DNA of 64,000 nt from Oscillospiraceae bacterium (GTDB lineage Bacteria > Bacillota > Clostridia > Oscillospirales > Ruminococcaceae), in the NCBI GenBank assembly GCA_016281125.1, contig JAEEIA010000063.1, forward strand, positions 1 to 64,000, in the 5' to 3' direction. Positions 39,016 through 47,969 of the stretch are shown here, piece by piece; the first letter of the stretch is position 1; each line of letters begins with the position of its first letter. A program made the translations under genes and the position numbers. A model generated the notes under the pieces. The model had not been told where the DNA came from, searched no databases, and saw only the letters and a list, made by a program, of their open reading frames with translations.

Positions 39016-40500
39016 TCATGCCCGGTGTCCGCCGACCTGTGCGTTCCGGTCGCGCGCGGTCGCACCGTCCTGAAAATTCATGCCCTTCAGGACGGCATTT
39101 TTCCCGTATTTGCTTTTGATGGAGAGCACGGCCTCCTGAAGCCGCCGTTCCTTTGCAAGCCGGTTCTGCTCCAGCGCGCGGCGGCGTTCCAGCATCTCAA
39201 TATCATCGAACAGCCCGTATTGCAGCGGTGCATCTTCCTGCACATCCTGCTCACGGATGACGTGGTTTGCCGTCACATTCAGCCGCCGGACGAGCAGCTC
39301 TCTGTCCGCGATGCGGTCGAACAGCTGCACTGCGGCGGCAAGAATCTGTTTCGCCGAGGCCGTGTGCCGTCCGAGATTGACCGAGCCGTGTGCAGGCTTC
39401 GGTACCGTTTTGCCGTAGTGGTTTCTGGTCAGCGTGCCGGAATAATCCGCGGGGATGCCCGTGTGGTCGTAGCCGATATGCAGCACAATCTGATCTGCGG
39501 CAACGCCCTTGCGCACCATGTCCAGCACGAGCAGATCTGTCATTTCGCGGACGATCAGCCTGGCTTTGTCCGCAGAATACGGCGCGGAAAGCACCTGTCC
39601 CTGTGACAGGCTGTGATTCTCCGGCCGGTACGCCTTGATTGCCGCGATTGTGCAGGGCTCCCAGCCCCATGCATGGTCAATCAGCAGCTCCGCCTTGACG
39701 CCAAACGCTTTATACAGCGCGGCCTCGTCATATTCCGAGCAGCGCGCCAGCTGCCCCATGTTCCGGATGTGCAGCGCCTCCAGCCGTCTTGCGGTACCGG
39801 CGCCGATCTGCCAGAAATCGGTGAGCGGCTCATGCCCCCACAGCTGTTCCCGGTAGCCCTTTTCGTCCAGCTCCGCAATGCGGACGCCGTCGGCATCCGG
39901 CGGCATTTTCTTCGCAACAATATCCATTGCGACCTTGGCGAGATACAGATTTGTGCCGATGCCCGCCGTTGCCGTGATGCCGGAGGCTTGCAGCACCTCC
40001 CGGATGATCCGCATAACCAGCTCATGTGCCGTGCAGTGATAGGTTTCCAGATAATTCGTCAGATCCAGGAATACCTCGTCGATGGAATAGACATGGATAT
40101 CCTCCGGTGCAATGTATTTCAGATAGATCCTGTAAATATCGGTGCTGACCGCCATATATCTGCGCATCTGCGGCGGCGCGACGATATAGCCGATCTCCAG
40201 CGACGGATCCTGTGCCAGCGCGTCCGCGTCATACGATTTGCCTGTGAAGCGGCGGTGCGGTGCGCGCTGAAGGCGCTGCTCATTGGCCTGCGCGACCTTC
40301 TGGATGACCTCAAACAGCCGCGGGCGGCCGGGAACGCCGATCGCTTTCAGGGACGGCGACACCGCAAGGCAGATTGTTTTCTCGGTGCGGGTGAGGTCAG
40401 CCACAACGAGATTGGTGTTCAGCGGATCCAGCCTGCGCTCCACGCACTCCGCCGATGCGTAAAACGATTTCAGGTCAATGGCTGCATAGGTTTTCGGCAT
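39016..40500 (-). CDS. Y-family translesion DNA polymerase (DinB/UmuC type)
   Basis: A 494-residue Y-family polymerase. It has the catalytic motif AAIDLKSFYASAECVERR (first Asp), YSIDEVFLDLTNY (SIDE-type motif), ATAGIGTNLYLAKVAMDI and IGAGTARRLEALHI (helix-hairpin-helix). The little-finger domain follows, then a C-terminal extension with the RRALEQNRLAKERRLQEAVLSI helix and KGMNFQDGATARDRNAQVGGH, as in UvrX/ImpB-type proteins. ATG 40500 has GGAGG 8 nt upstream. It copies past damaged bases. Confidence 0.94.
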   Translation of the reverse strand: MPKTYAAIDLKSFYASAECVERRLDPLNTNLVVADLTRTEKTICLAVSPSLKAIGVPGRPRLFEVIQKVAQANEQRLQRAPHRRFTGKSYDADALAQDPSLEIGYIVAPPQMRRYMAVSTDIYRIYLKYIAPEDIHVYSIDEVFLDLTNYLETYHCTAHELVMRIIREVLQASGITATAGIGTNLYLAKVAMDIVAKKMPPDADGVRIAELDEKGYREQLWGHEPLTDFWQIGAGTARRLEALHIRNMGQLARCSEYDEAALYKAFGVKAELLIDHAWGWEPCTIAAIKAYRPENHSLSQGQVLSAPYSADKARLIVREMTDLLVLDMVRKGVAADQIVLHIGYDHTGIPADYSGTLTRNHYGKTVPKPAHGSVNLGRHTASAKQILAAAVQLFDRIADRELLVRRLNVTANHVIREQDVQEDAPLQYGLFDDIEMLERRRALEQNRLAKERRLQEAVLSIKSKYGKNAVLKGMNFQDGATARDRNAQVGGHRA

Positions 40501-40526
40501 TGTGCGCACCTCCGTTTCCTGTGCCG

Positions 40527-41042
40527 TTACAGCGTAATCTCCGGATTGTACTGCTCGTCAATCAGAATGCGGGTGACATGCGGCAGTGCTGCAAACGCCG
40601 CCATGTTTTCGTTGTCCGCAGTGACTGATTCCGGCGTGCAGTCGGAATCGTCCTGCCGCTGTTCGATGACGGACGCATACGTTTTGATATCCGCGAAGTG
40701 CCGCGCGATGTATCGCCTGCTCATGACAAGGCAGAAGCAGCGGATACTGTTCAGCTCGGATTCCGAAAAATCCGCCGCCCACGACAGCGGAATATAGCAG
40801 CCCTCCACGGTCAGATTCTGTCCGTTTTCAATCGCAGTTCTGATGATTTCGCGCACGACCGGCCAGAGGAGGGCGGTCAGCGCTTCGTCGCTGCTCAGCG
40901 GGGTCAGGTCGGTATAACCGCTCCGGATCAGGCCCATTTTCAGGTGATCCTCGGAGAGATACGGATAATGATATGCTTCAAGCAGCTTCTGTGCCAGCGC
41001 AGTTTTTCCGGTATGGGATGCGCCTGTGATGATGACAACCAT
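40527..41042 (-). CDS. P-loop kinase-like protein
   Basis: A 171-residue P-loop protein with Walker A ITGASHTGKTALA (about 5-17) and the nucleotide-kinase-like pattern EDHLKMGLIRSGYTDL and EGCYIPLSW. It resembles small-molecule or nucleotide kinases of the AAA_33/2-phosphoglycerate kinase-like group; the substrate cannot be named. It sits in the damage-type operon 26 nt before the polymerase gene, so a nucleotide or RNA-end kinase role is conceivable but unproven. Confidence 0.7.
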   Translation of the reverse strand: MVVIITGASHTGKTALAQKLLEAYHYPYLSEDHLKMGLIRSGYTDLTPLSSDEALTALLWPVVREIIRTAIENGQNLTVEGCYIPLSWAADFSESELNSIRCFCLVMSRRYIARHFADIKTYASVIEQRQDDSDCTPESVTADNENMAAFAALPHVTRILIDEQYNPEITL

Positions 41043-41063
41043 GCGGAGCCTCCGGGATGCGCG

Positions 41064-41507
41064 TCAGGGATTCTGCATCAGCAGCGCGCGCGGGAGAATC
41101 CTGTTGAGATGCCCCGGCGCGACCACGATTCCTGCAAGCCCGCTTTCGTCCAGGCACAGCTGCCGTGCGTCCGCAAAGCTGACGACGCCGATGCGGATGC
41201 TGCTGCCGAAGATGCCGGTCATCCCCTGATAATGCAGGAACAGCGGGATATAATCGCTGCCGTTCGGCGCGGTGAGCTTCCGAAAATGCAGGATGCCGGC
41301 GGCCTTCTTTGCAGGCGAGAGCGTGTCCGGCAGCTGATCCAGACAGATCAGCTTCGCACCGGCATCGCTCATCCGTGCGGCATGTTCGGTGAAATGCAGT
41401 GCAGAATCCGGCGTGCTCAGCGGCAGGGGAATGCCGTTTGCATCGCAGGGATCGCCGTCCAGAAAGACAGGGCACAGAAACAGCCCGTTTCGCAGATCAA
41501 GTTCCAT
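41064..41507 (-). CDS. SseB-like domain protein
   Basis: A 147-residue protein from ATG 41507 (GGAGGG upstream). The fold pattern (LFLCPVFLDGDPCDANGIPL, then ADARQLCLDES) resembles the SseB N-terminal domain, a poorly understood family. It overlaps the preceding gene by 11 nt. Its role in the operon is unknown. Confidence 0.55.
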   Translation of the reverse strand: MELDLRNGLFLCPVFLDGDPCDANGIPLPLSTPDSALHFTEHAARMSDAGAKLICLDQLPDTLSPAKKAAGILHFRKLTAPNGSDYIPLFLHYQGMTGIFGSSIRIGVVSFADARQLCLDESGLAGIVVAPGHLNRILPRALLMQNP

Positions 41508-41739
41508 TTGTTTCCCTCCGTTCGGGTGCTTCCTCAGCCGAAGCACCGTATTTTTCATAAAAATTCCGGATATCCTGTTCCGACCGCACGAGCTCCGCGT
41601 ACCGCAGACGGTGCGCCTTGCGGTCGTAGAATCCGATTGTGCGCTCGCCGGTGCAGGTGCTTGCCTCAATTCTGATATCCGCCGCCGTAAACGGCTCCGG
41701 GATCGGCAGCGGCTCTTTTTTCCTGTGAAACAGCTTCAT
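41497..41739 (-). CDS. Small conserved-looking protein, unknown
   Basis: An 80-residue protein, MKLFHRKKEPLPIPEPF at the N-terminus and a RSEQDIRNFYEKYGA segment near the C-terminus. No domain was recognised. The overlap with the next gene and tight packing support translation. Confidence 0.65.
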   Translation of the reverse strand: MKLFHRKKEPLPIPEPFTAADIRIEASTCTGERTIGFYDRKAHRLRYAELVRSEQDIRNFYEKYGASAEEAPERRETNGT

Positions 41740-41749
41740 ATGCGTATCC

Positions 41750-42382
41750 TCACCCGACCTTCTCTGTTACCATGCAGGTCAGCGCCTTTCCCGCGATGTC
41801 CGCCGGGTCGCCGTCCGGCCGGATCCAGTCCGCAATGCATTCCCTGCGGAGAATCAGCGGCATCCGGTCGTGCAGGGTGCTGACGCTGCTGTCTGCCTGC
41901 CGCGTGATGACCGCAAACACCGGCACCCGGATGCCGCGGCGCTCCTCAAAGCGGTACAGTCCGGCGAGCCATGTGACGGTTTCGCCTTCCGGCTGAATCA
42001 GAAATTTCGCGCCGGTGATGCGCTTTTTGCCGTCCGGTGACGCAAAATGATCCCATTCATAGTACCACGACGCGGGAATCACGCAGCGCCGCCGGAACCA
42101 GGAATCCTTCCACAGCGGCTTATAGTCTGCGGATTCCAGACGGCAGTTTACAATCGGGGCGCTGTTTTCCGGCGTGAGAAAGCCCCACAGCATCGGGAAC
42201 ACCGCAATGCCGCCGTGCTTATCCGGCGCCAGTACTGCGGCGGCGTCGGTCGGGTGCATCTCACCGCTCATGGTCAGCGGCTTGCCCAGCATGACAAGAA
42301 TCTGATCCGCCAGCGCGGTCCGCTGCGCCCGCGCAATATACGGGCGGAACACGGCAGGTTCCACATAAAAGCGCGTACACAT
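41750..42382 (-). CDS. SRAP (HMCES/YedK-type) abasic-site protein
   Basis: A 210-residue SOS response-associated peptidase family protein (PF02586). The invariant Cys2 is in MCTRF, which forms a DNA-protein crosslink with abasic sites. Other conserved residues are in VNCRLESA (N-x-R-x-E), CVIPASWYYEWDH, AGLYRFEE and STLHDRMP (catalytic His). It protects abasic sites in single-stranded DNA. ATG 42382 (GGGGAG upstream) was chosen so that Cys follows the initiator Met. Confidence 0.95.
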   Translation of the reverse strand: MCTRFYVEPAVFRPYIARAQRTALADQILVMLGKPLTMSGEMHPTDAAAVLAPDKHGGIAVFPMLWGFLTPENSAPIVNCRLESADYKPLWKDSWFRRRCVIPASWYYEWDHFASPDGKKRITGAKFLIQPEGETVTWLAGLYRFEERRGIRVPVFAVITRQADSSVSTLHDRMPLILRRECIADWIRPDGDPADIAGKALTCMVTEKVG

Positions 42383-42426
42383 TCGATCACTCCCCATTCT
42401 GCACGGAACGGCATCCGCTGTCTGCG

Positions 42427-42804
42427 TCAGCGCGTGCCTGTCCGGATGAACCGGATCAGCGCCTCCGCATCGTCAAAATCGTCATAATCTCCGGTAATGC
42501 CGTCCCGGTGATAGACGACACCGGCCTTTTCGTTCCGTTCCAGGCAGTCCAGCAGCGCCGCCTCGCCGTACCGCCTTGCAAACAGTGTAAAGGCATACGG
42601 CTTGATTTTGGAAAGCAGCCCCTTCCGGCATGTTTCCTCGCCGCAGTCCCGGCAGCCGATAAGCCCGTTTTCTATGGAACACCGTCTGTTTTCGCACCAC
42701 GCCTTATCCGGACAGGTGCCGGAATTGCAGCCGGTGCAGTGTTCGTTTTCGCTGCATAAGCAGCACGCCAGCCCGCAGCGTGCGATGCCGAGCTCCCGTT
42801 TCAT
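42427..42804 (-). CDS. DUF3795 Cys-rich protein
   Basis: A 125-residue Cys-rich protein with CGLACCLCSENEHCTGCNSG, ENRRCSIENGLIGCRDCGE and a C-terminal helical part. It matches DUF3795 and probably binds zinc or an Fe-S cluster. ATG 42804 follows GGAGG and overlaps the ThpR stop (ATGA). Confidence 0.8.
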   Translation of the reverse strand: MKRELGIARCGLACCLCSENEHCTGCNSGTCPDKAWCENRRCSIENGLIGCRDCGEETCRKGLLSKIKPYAFTLFARRYGEAALLDCLERNEKAGVVYHRDGITGDYDDFDDAEALIRFIRTGTR

Positions 42805-43322
42805 ATGTATCCTCCTTTGCATGCAGCAGCGTCAATTTCCGTATACTGTGCGCCGTGCTTGCCGAAATCAGAGCGCATCAGCGAAATGCGGCGGACGGTC
42901 ATGGATTCTTTTGCAAGCACAATATCTGAAAACGACAGTCTGCTTTCCGCATTCCGCAGCAGCGTGATATGCGGATGAAACTTCTTGCGGTCAAACGGAA
43001 TGCCGCGTTCCGCGAGCGCGCGGCGAAGCTGCTTTGCATACTGTGCCGCGGCAGGGGACTGCTCCGCGCCTGCCCAGAGCAGATTTCCGAAGCTGCCGAT
43101 ATACCCGCTGAGCGTCAGCGGGAACGGTGCGGGCGGGATTGCCTCCATGGCATCCAGCACGGCGTCCGGGTCGTTGTATTCCCCGATGAAGCTGAGCGTC
43201 AGATGCAGATTCCGTTCGTCGGTATAATGCCCGCTGAAACGGCGTTTCCGCAGACTGTTCTGTGCATCGAGCAGTGCCTGCCTGATATTCGGCGCAGGCA
43301 GAATTGCAATAAACAGCCGCAT
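42801..43322 (-). CDS. thpR: RNA 2',3'-cyclic phosphodiesterase (2H superfamily)
   Basis: A 173-residue 2H phosphoesterase: MRLFIAILPAPNIRQAL, first HxT motif in HLTLSFIG and second in HITLLRN (residues about 45 and 125). Members open 2',3'-cyclic phosphates on RNA ends to 2'-phosphates. ATG 43322 follows GGGGAGGG. It starts 4 nt after the LexA-like repressor stop, so RNA-end processing is linked to the damage cassette. Confidence 0.9.
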   Translation of the reverse strand: MRLFIAILPAPNIRQALLDAQNSLRKRRFSGHYTDERNLHLTLSFIGEYNDPDAVLDAMEAIPPAPFPLTLSGYIGSFGNLLWAGAEQSPAAAQYAKQLRRALAERGIPFDRKKFHPHITLLRNAESRLSFSDIVLAKESMTVRRISLMRSDFGKHGAQYTEIDAAACKGGYI

Positions 43323-43326
43323 GGCA

Positions 43327-44160
43327 TCATCCCTCCCCGGCGCGGAGCTGCTGATACATCCGGATTTCCTCCGGCCGCGCAAAATCCGTGTCCGGATCGA
43401 GAATTCCGAGCACCCGCCCGATCAGATACACGCTGTCGTCTTCGGAAAAGGTCATGGTCGGATAGCGCCTGTTCAGCGAGTGCAGACCGTCCTTTTCGTA
43501 TACCTTAATATAAGTGCTGTTGCCGATGATGAATGCACCGGTTTCGCCGTATTGCAGCGCGGGACAGCCCGGGTAGCGCTGGACGAGCACAAGGTCACCG
43601 TTGTGATACTGCGGCTCCATGCTGTTGCCGCTGACCGGGAACACCAGATCCGCCTGCCGGATGCGCTCCGAGGTGTAGAGATAGACCGGCTCGCCCGTGT
43701 CATCGAATTCCGTACCGCCGTCAAAGCCCGCGGCGAGCTGCTTGCTGCACAGGGTCAGCACGGTGATATCCGGGCATGCTGCTGCCTGCTCCGCCGCTTT
43801 CAGCGATTCGATCAGCCGGTCAACCGCAAGTCGGTGCCCGTCTGACAGCGCCCGGTAATCCGAAAGGAGCTGCTGTTCCTGTTCCGTGTATCCGGCATGG
43901 GGTGCGTCCAGTCCGTAGAGCTCGTACAGCGTGATGCCGAGGATGCCGCAGAGCTCCGGCAGGATGCTGAGAGCCGGCCGCGTTCTGCCGTTTTCCCAGT
44001 TGCTGACGGCGTTCGGCGTGATGCCGAGCCTGCGGGCGATGTCCTTCTGCTCCAGCCCGCCGCGCTTCCTGTAAAACTGAATGCGCCTGCCGACGGCCCG
44101 GATATCCCGCAGGGCAACTGCTCCGTCCGGGCGCATTTGCTTTGACGCCTGCGTGTTCAT
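43327..44160 (-). CDS. LexA-like repressor (HTH-XRE plus S24 peptidase)
   Basis: A 277-residue self-cleaving type repressor. The XRE HTH is at about 25-80 (LEQKDIARRLGITPNAVSNW). The S24 domain spans about 135-250: a likely Ala144-Gly145 cleavage site in LAAGF, catalytic Ser180 in SGNSMEP and Lys219 in YIKVY. RecA-stimulated autocleavage would derepress the operon. It is the first of nine tightly packed genes and overlaps a pair of operators upstream. ATG 44160 follows GGAGGG. Confidence 0.93.
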   Translation of the reverse strand: MNTQASKQMRPDGAVALRDIRAVGRRIQFYRKRGGLEQKDIARRLGITPNAVSNWENGRTRPALSILPELCGILGITLYELYGLDAPHAGYTEQEQQLLSDYRALSDGHRLAVDRLIESLKAAEQAAACPDITVLTLCSKQLAAGFDGGTEFDDTGEPVYLYTSERIRQADLVFPVSGNSMEPQYHNGDLVLVQRYPGCPALQYGETGAFIIGNSTYIKVYEKDGLHSLNRRYPTMTFSEDDSVYLIGRVLGILDPDTDFARPEEIRMYQQLRAGEG

Positions 44161-44240
44161 TGGAATCCCTCCGTTTCGATCCCGCACAAATGTTCTTGCT
44201 TATACTGTCGCAGGCATACCGTATCTGCCTGCTTGCCACT

Positions 44241-44304
44241 ATTATACCACACGATTTGTGTTTTGTCAAGCGCTAATTCCGCATATTGATTCACAAATCG
44301 TGTG
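44241..44304 (-). promoter_or_regulatory. Promoter and paired operators of the LexA-like operon
   Basis: Minus-strand TTGACA (44269-44264), 17-nt spacer, TATAAT (44246-44241). The 13-mer CACACGATTTGTG (44248-44260) lies in the spacer and its exact reverse complement CACAAATCGTGTG is at 44292-44304; each has CACA/TGTG arms. A plus-strand TTGACA (44307-44312) starts just beyond the second operator. Confidence 0.82.
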
Positions 44305-44306
44305 AT

Positions 44307-44377
44307 TTGACAAGGGGAATTTTATCCTGTGATATTCCCGTTTTCCGCTTGATTTCCGGCAATTCCTGTGTTATAAT
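44307..44377 (+). promoter_or_regulatory. Promoters of the papain-like protease gene
   Basis: Distal: TTGACA (44307-44312), 17 nt, TGATAT (44330-44335), abutting the repressor operator. Proximal: TTGATT (44349-44354), 17 nt, TATAAT (44372-44377). Confidence 0.65.
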
Positions 44378-44445
44378 GAAGAAAAGCGCAAAATCCGGCT
44401 TTTCAGCTGCATTGCAAAAATGTTCTCAAACAGGGGAGGAATATC

Positions 44446-46017
44446 ATGAAACACAAATCCGTTCCGGACAGATTCGCAGCGGCAGTCCTGTGCTGCATAT
44501 TCTGCTGCGCCGGCCTGACAGCGCCGAAGGCTTCGGCAGAAGAAGCCGGGGCGCTGCCGGTGTGCTTTGACTGGCGCGAGGAAGCAACGGAGATTCTGAC
44601 GCCGGTGAAGAAGCAGATCGGCGGCACCTGCTGGGCGTATGCGACGATTGCATGTGCAGAAGCCAATCTGATCAAAAAAGGGCTGGCGGACAGCAGCATT
44701 GACCTTTCGGAGGCGCATCTGATCTGGTTTACGAACGGGCAGGGTTCCCCGACGGATCCTGACGATCCCAGATACGGCGGCACGCATAATGACGGCGTGG
44801 ACGGCTACGAAGGCGGTGCTTCGGTGCTGACCACGGACTGCACGCTGGCAGCATGGCAGGGCGTTGTCCCGGAAAGCGCTGCTGCGCCGCATGCCGATAA
44901 GCAGCCGCTGGATGAGTCGCTGCGGTATCAGTCTGTCGCACATTTGCAGAATGCGGAGGGGTATCCTTTGGATGAGCCGCAGATCATCAAGACCAAGATC
45001 ATGGAAAACGGCCCGATGGTTCTGAGCTATTTTAATTCCCATGATCAGGAGGATGCGATTTCTGCACAGCACGGATACTATAATCAGGATTATCTTGAAA
45101 AAAAGGAGCAGGACGCATTGAACGGCGACTTTCATCTTGTGGTGCTGGTCGGCTGGGATGACAGCTTTGCCAAAGAGAATTTCACTGCGAAACCGCCCGG
45201 TGACGGCGCGTGGATTCTCCGGGACAGTCAGGCATCGCGCATCAATGCGGGAAATGCATATTATTATATGAGCTATTATGAACCGTCAATCAGAACGTAT
45301 TATTCCTATGATTTTGAGCCGGTGACGAATTACGGGAACGTGTATCATTATAACGACTCCGAGATCACCAGATACAGCCCTTCAAAGGAAGAAAACGGGT
45401 TTCTCATTGCAAATGTATTTGAAGCCGCAAAGCCGGAAAAAATCGCGGCCGTCGGCTTCTTTACGGATACGCGTTCGGAAGCCTATGAGATTTCGGTATA
45501 CGCGCTGGAGGACGGGTTCATGGATCCGCAGGACGGCACACTGGTCACGCAGTTTGAAGGCGTTGCGGAATTCAGAGGCTTTCATACTGTACCGCTGCCG
45601 CAGACCTATGCGGTGGAGCCGGGGCAGCTGTATTCCGTGGTCATCCGGCTTCCGGTCGGAAAGCAATACGGCACATATTTTGATTCCGCCGTTTACAGAG
45701 AGGGCGTTTCGTTCCGGGCATTATACAACAGCGAAGGCGTCATCCGCTGGAAGGACTGCTATGATTTGGGACGCGGCGACGTCTGCATCCATGTGTATAC
45801 GGAATACGAAGATGAAACCGGGGATTATATCCGCGGCGACCTGAACCGCGACGGCACTGTCAATGCAGCAGATCTCTCGCTGCTGAAACAGCTGCTGTAC
45901 GGCAGTCAGCGCACAGATCTTTGTCTGCCCGCCGCCGACTGGAACGCGGACGGTCTGACGGATGCGGCGGACGCCAACGGTCTGCGGGACTTCCTGCTCG
46001 GAGATCCGGCGGCATAG
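44446..46017 (+). CDS. Papain-fold (C1A) cysteine protease with dockerin
   Basis: A secreted 523-residue protein: signal peptide 1-31, C1A domain about 38-285 with oxyanion Gln57 and Cys62 in GGTCWAYA, His230 in DFHLVVLVGWDD. The usual Asn of the NSW motif is Asp260 (ILRDSQ). A lectin-like beta domain follows (about 300-455), then a type I dockerin (about 465-520, GDLNRDGTVNAADLSLLK and DWNADGLTDAADANGL). It would be a cellulosome-attached protease or a regulator of enzyme turnover. GGGGAGG precedes the ATG. Confidence 0.9.
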   Translation: MKHKSVPDRFAAAVLCCIFCCAGLTAPKASAEEAGALPVCFDWREEATEILTPVKKQIGGTCWAYATIACAEANLIKKGLADSSIDLSEAHLIWFTNGQGSPTDPDDPRYGGTHNDGVDGYEGGASVLTTDCTLAAWQGVVPESAAAPHADKQPLDESLRYQSVAHLQNAEGYPLDEPQIIKTKIMENGPMVLSYFNSHDQEDAISAQHGYYNQDYLEKKEQDALNGDFHLVVLVGWDDSFAKENFTAKPPGDGAWILRDSQASRINAGNAYYYMSYYEPSIRTYYSYDFEPVTNYGNVYHYNDSEITRYSPSKEENGFLIANVFEAAKPEKIAAVGFFTDTRSEAYEISVYALEDGFMDPQDGTLVTQFEGVAEFRGFHTVPLPQTYAVEPGQLYSVVIRLPVGKQYGTYFDSAVYREGVSFRALYNSEGVIRWKDCYDLGRGDVCIHVYTEYEDETGDYIRGDLNRDGTVNAADLSLLKQLLYGSQRTDLCLPAADWNADGLTDAADANGLRDFLLGDPAA

Positions 46018-46112
46018 TCCGGCGAAACCGCAGGTTTTCTGTCACAATTTTTGCCACACTCTCCGCATTTAATATGGAATCCTACAAAATTATGCAGAAC
46101 AGGATTTTCCGC

Positions 46113-46141
46113 TTGATTCCTGCGGAATTTCGCTGTATAAT
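46113..46141 (+). promoter_or_regulatory. Promoter of the SulP gene
   Basis: TTGATT (46113-46118), 17-nt spacer, TATAAT (46136-46141). Confidence 0.72.
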
Positions 46142-46170
46142 ATCTAGGCATTCTATAATAATTAACGGAG

Positions 46171-47862
46171 ATGAAGAAATTGGAAGAAACCGTAAAGAAG
46201 CCGACGGCTGACAAGCTGAAACCGAAGCTGTTTTCGGTGCTGAAAACCTATTCAAAGGCGCAGTTCGTCAAGGATCTGGTCGCGGGCGTCATTGTTGCAA
46301 TCATTGCGCTGCCGCTTTCCATCGCGCTGGCACTGGCCTCCGGCGTCAATCCGGAGCAGGGCCTGTACACTGCGATTGTGGCGGGATTCCTTGTGTCCTT
46401 TCTGGGCGGCAGCCGTGTGCAGATCGCCGGGCCGACCGCAGCCTTTGCAACGATCGTTGCGGGCATTGTCGCCACGGACGGCATGGACGGGCTGATCCTT
46501 TCAACGGTCATGGCGGGCATTCTGCTGATCGTGATGGGCTTCTGCCGTTTCGGCAAGCTGCTGAAATTTATCCCGAATACAATCACCGCGGGCTTTACCT
46601 TCGGCATTGCCGCGACCATCGTGATCGGACAGGTCAAGGATTTCCTCGGGCTGACCTTTCAGAATGCGCCGATTGAAACCGTGGACAAGATCGCGGAAAT
46701 CTTCCGATGTATCGGCAGCCTGAATCCGTCGGCGCTGCTGGTCGGTGCGATTTCTCTGGCCGTGCTGATTCTCTGGCCGAAGAAGCTGGAGAAAATCCCG
46801 GCCTCGCTGATTGCCGTGCTGCTCTGCTCCGCGCTTGTGAAGCTGACCGGCATGAACGTCAACACCATCGGAGATCTGTACACGATTTCCAGCGCACCGC
46901 CGAAATTCGTGCTGCCGCATGTGACCTTTGCGGGCATCCGCGCCATGCTGCCGAACGCCTTTACGATTGCGATTCTCGCGGCGATTGAGTCGCTGCTCTC
47001 CTGTGTGGTTTCTGACGGCATGATCGGCTCGAAGCACCGTTCCAACATGGAGCTGATCGGGCAGGGCGTTGCCAATATCGGCTCGGCGCTGTTCGGCGGC
47101 ATTCCCGCGACGGGCGCCATCGCGCGCACGGCTGCCAATGTCAAGAACGGCGGCAGAACGCCGGTTTCCGGCATGGTGCATTCCGCGGTGCTGCTTGGTA
47201 TTCTCGTGCTGCTGATGCCCTATGCATCCATGATCCCGATGCCGACGATTGCGGCGATTCTGTTCATTGTTGCATATAATATGTGCGGCTGGAAGAACAT
47301 CCGCACAATGATGAAAACTGCGCCGAAAAGCGATATTGCCGTGCTGCTGACCGCGATTGTGCTGACTGTCGTGTTCGATCTGGTTGTCGCAATCGGTGCC
47401 GGACTGGTGCTCGCTTCGCTGCTCTTTATCAAGCGCATGTCTGATGTCACGGAGGCGCGTACCTGGACGGATGCCGACGACGAGGATACCGACCCGGACA
47501 ACATTCAGCGCAAGCGGATTCCCGCACGCACAAAGGTCTACGAGATCAACGGGCCGATGTTTTTTGCAGCATCCGAAAAGTACAGATACGTGCTCGACCG
47601 TCATGATTTCGACGTGCTCGTGATCCGGATGCGCGACGTACCTGCCGTGGATGCGGCGGGCGTGGAAACGCTCTCCGAGATTGTGCGCGGCTGCAAAAAG
47701 AACAAAATTCAGGTTGTGTTCTCGCATGTCAATGAACAGCCGATGCATGCGATAGAAAAGGCCGGCCTGAAAGCAGAGGTCGGCGCAGAGAACTTCTGTC
47801 CGCATATTGACGTCGCACTGCTCCGTGCAGAAGAGATCGTCAAGCGTGCCGCTGCATCGTAA
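46171..47862 (+). CDS. SulP-family anion transporter with STAS domain
   Basis: A 563-residue SulP/SLC26 transporter: about twelve membrane helices (about 40-430) with ALPLSIALALASGVNPEQGLY and GSRVQIAGPTAAFA, then a cytoplasmic STAS domain (about 450-555, RDVPAVDAAGVETLSEI). It transports sulfate, bicarbonate or other anions; substrate unknown. The ATG at 46171 abuts the GGAG; an in-frame TTG at 46180, 9 nt after GGAG, may be the true start. Confidence 0.93.
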   Translation: MKKLEETVKKPTADKLKPKLFSVLKTYSKAQFVKDLVAGVIVAIIALPLSIALALASGVNPEQGLYTAIVAGFLVSFLGGSRVQIAGPTAAFATIVAGIVATDGMDGLILSTVMAGILLIVMGFCRFGKLLKFIPNTITAGFTFGIAATIVIGQVKDFLGLTFQNAPIETVDKIAEIFRCIGSLNPSALLVGAISLAVLILWPKKLEKIPASLIAVLLCSALVKLTGMNVNTIGDLYTISSAPPKFVLPHVTFAGIRAMLPNAFTIAILAAIESLLSCVVSDGMIGSKHRSNMELIGQGVANIGSALFGGIPATGAIARTAANVKNGGRTPVSGMVHSAVLLGILVLLMPYASMIPMPTIAAILFIVAYNMCGWKNIRTMMKTAPKSDIAVLLTAIVLTVVFDLVVAIGAGLVLASLLFIKRMSDVTEARTWTDADDEDTDPDNIQRKRIPARTKVYEINGPMFFAASEKYRYVLDRHDFDVLVIRMRDVPAVDAAGVETLSEIVRGCKKNKIQVVFSHVNEQPMHAIEKAGLKAEVGAENFCPHIDVALLRAEEIVKRAAAS

Positions 47863-47876
47863 CACTGTATCAGACA

Positions 47877-47919
47877 AACATCCCGGAAACGGTTATTGCC
47901 TGTTTCCGGGATGTTTTTT
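47877..47919 (+). terminator. SulP gene terminator
   Basis: 14-bp stem AACATCCCGGAAAC (47877-47890) with its complement from 47902, followed by TTTTTT. Confidence 0.88.
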
Positions 47920-47969
47920 GCTGCATTCATCAGCTGATGAGCGGGTTCTCTTCCGCTTTCGGAGGCTGA

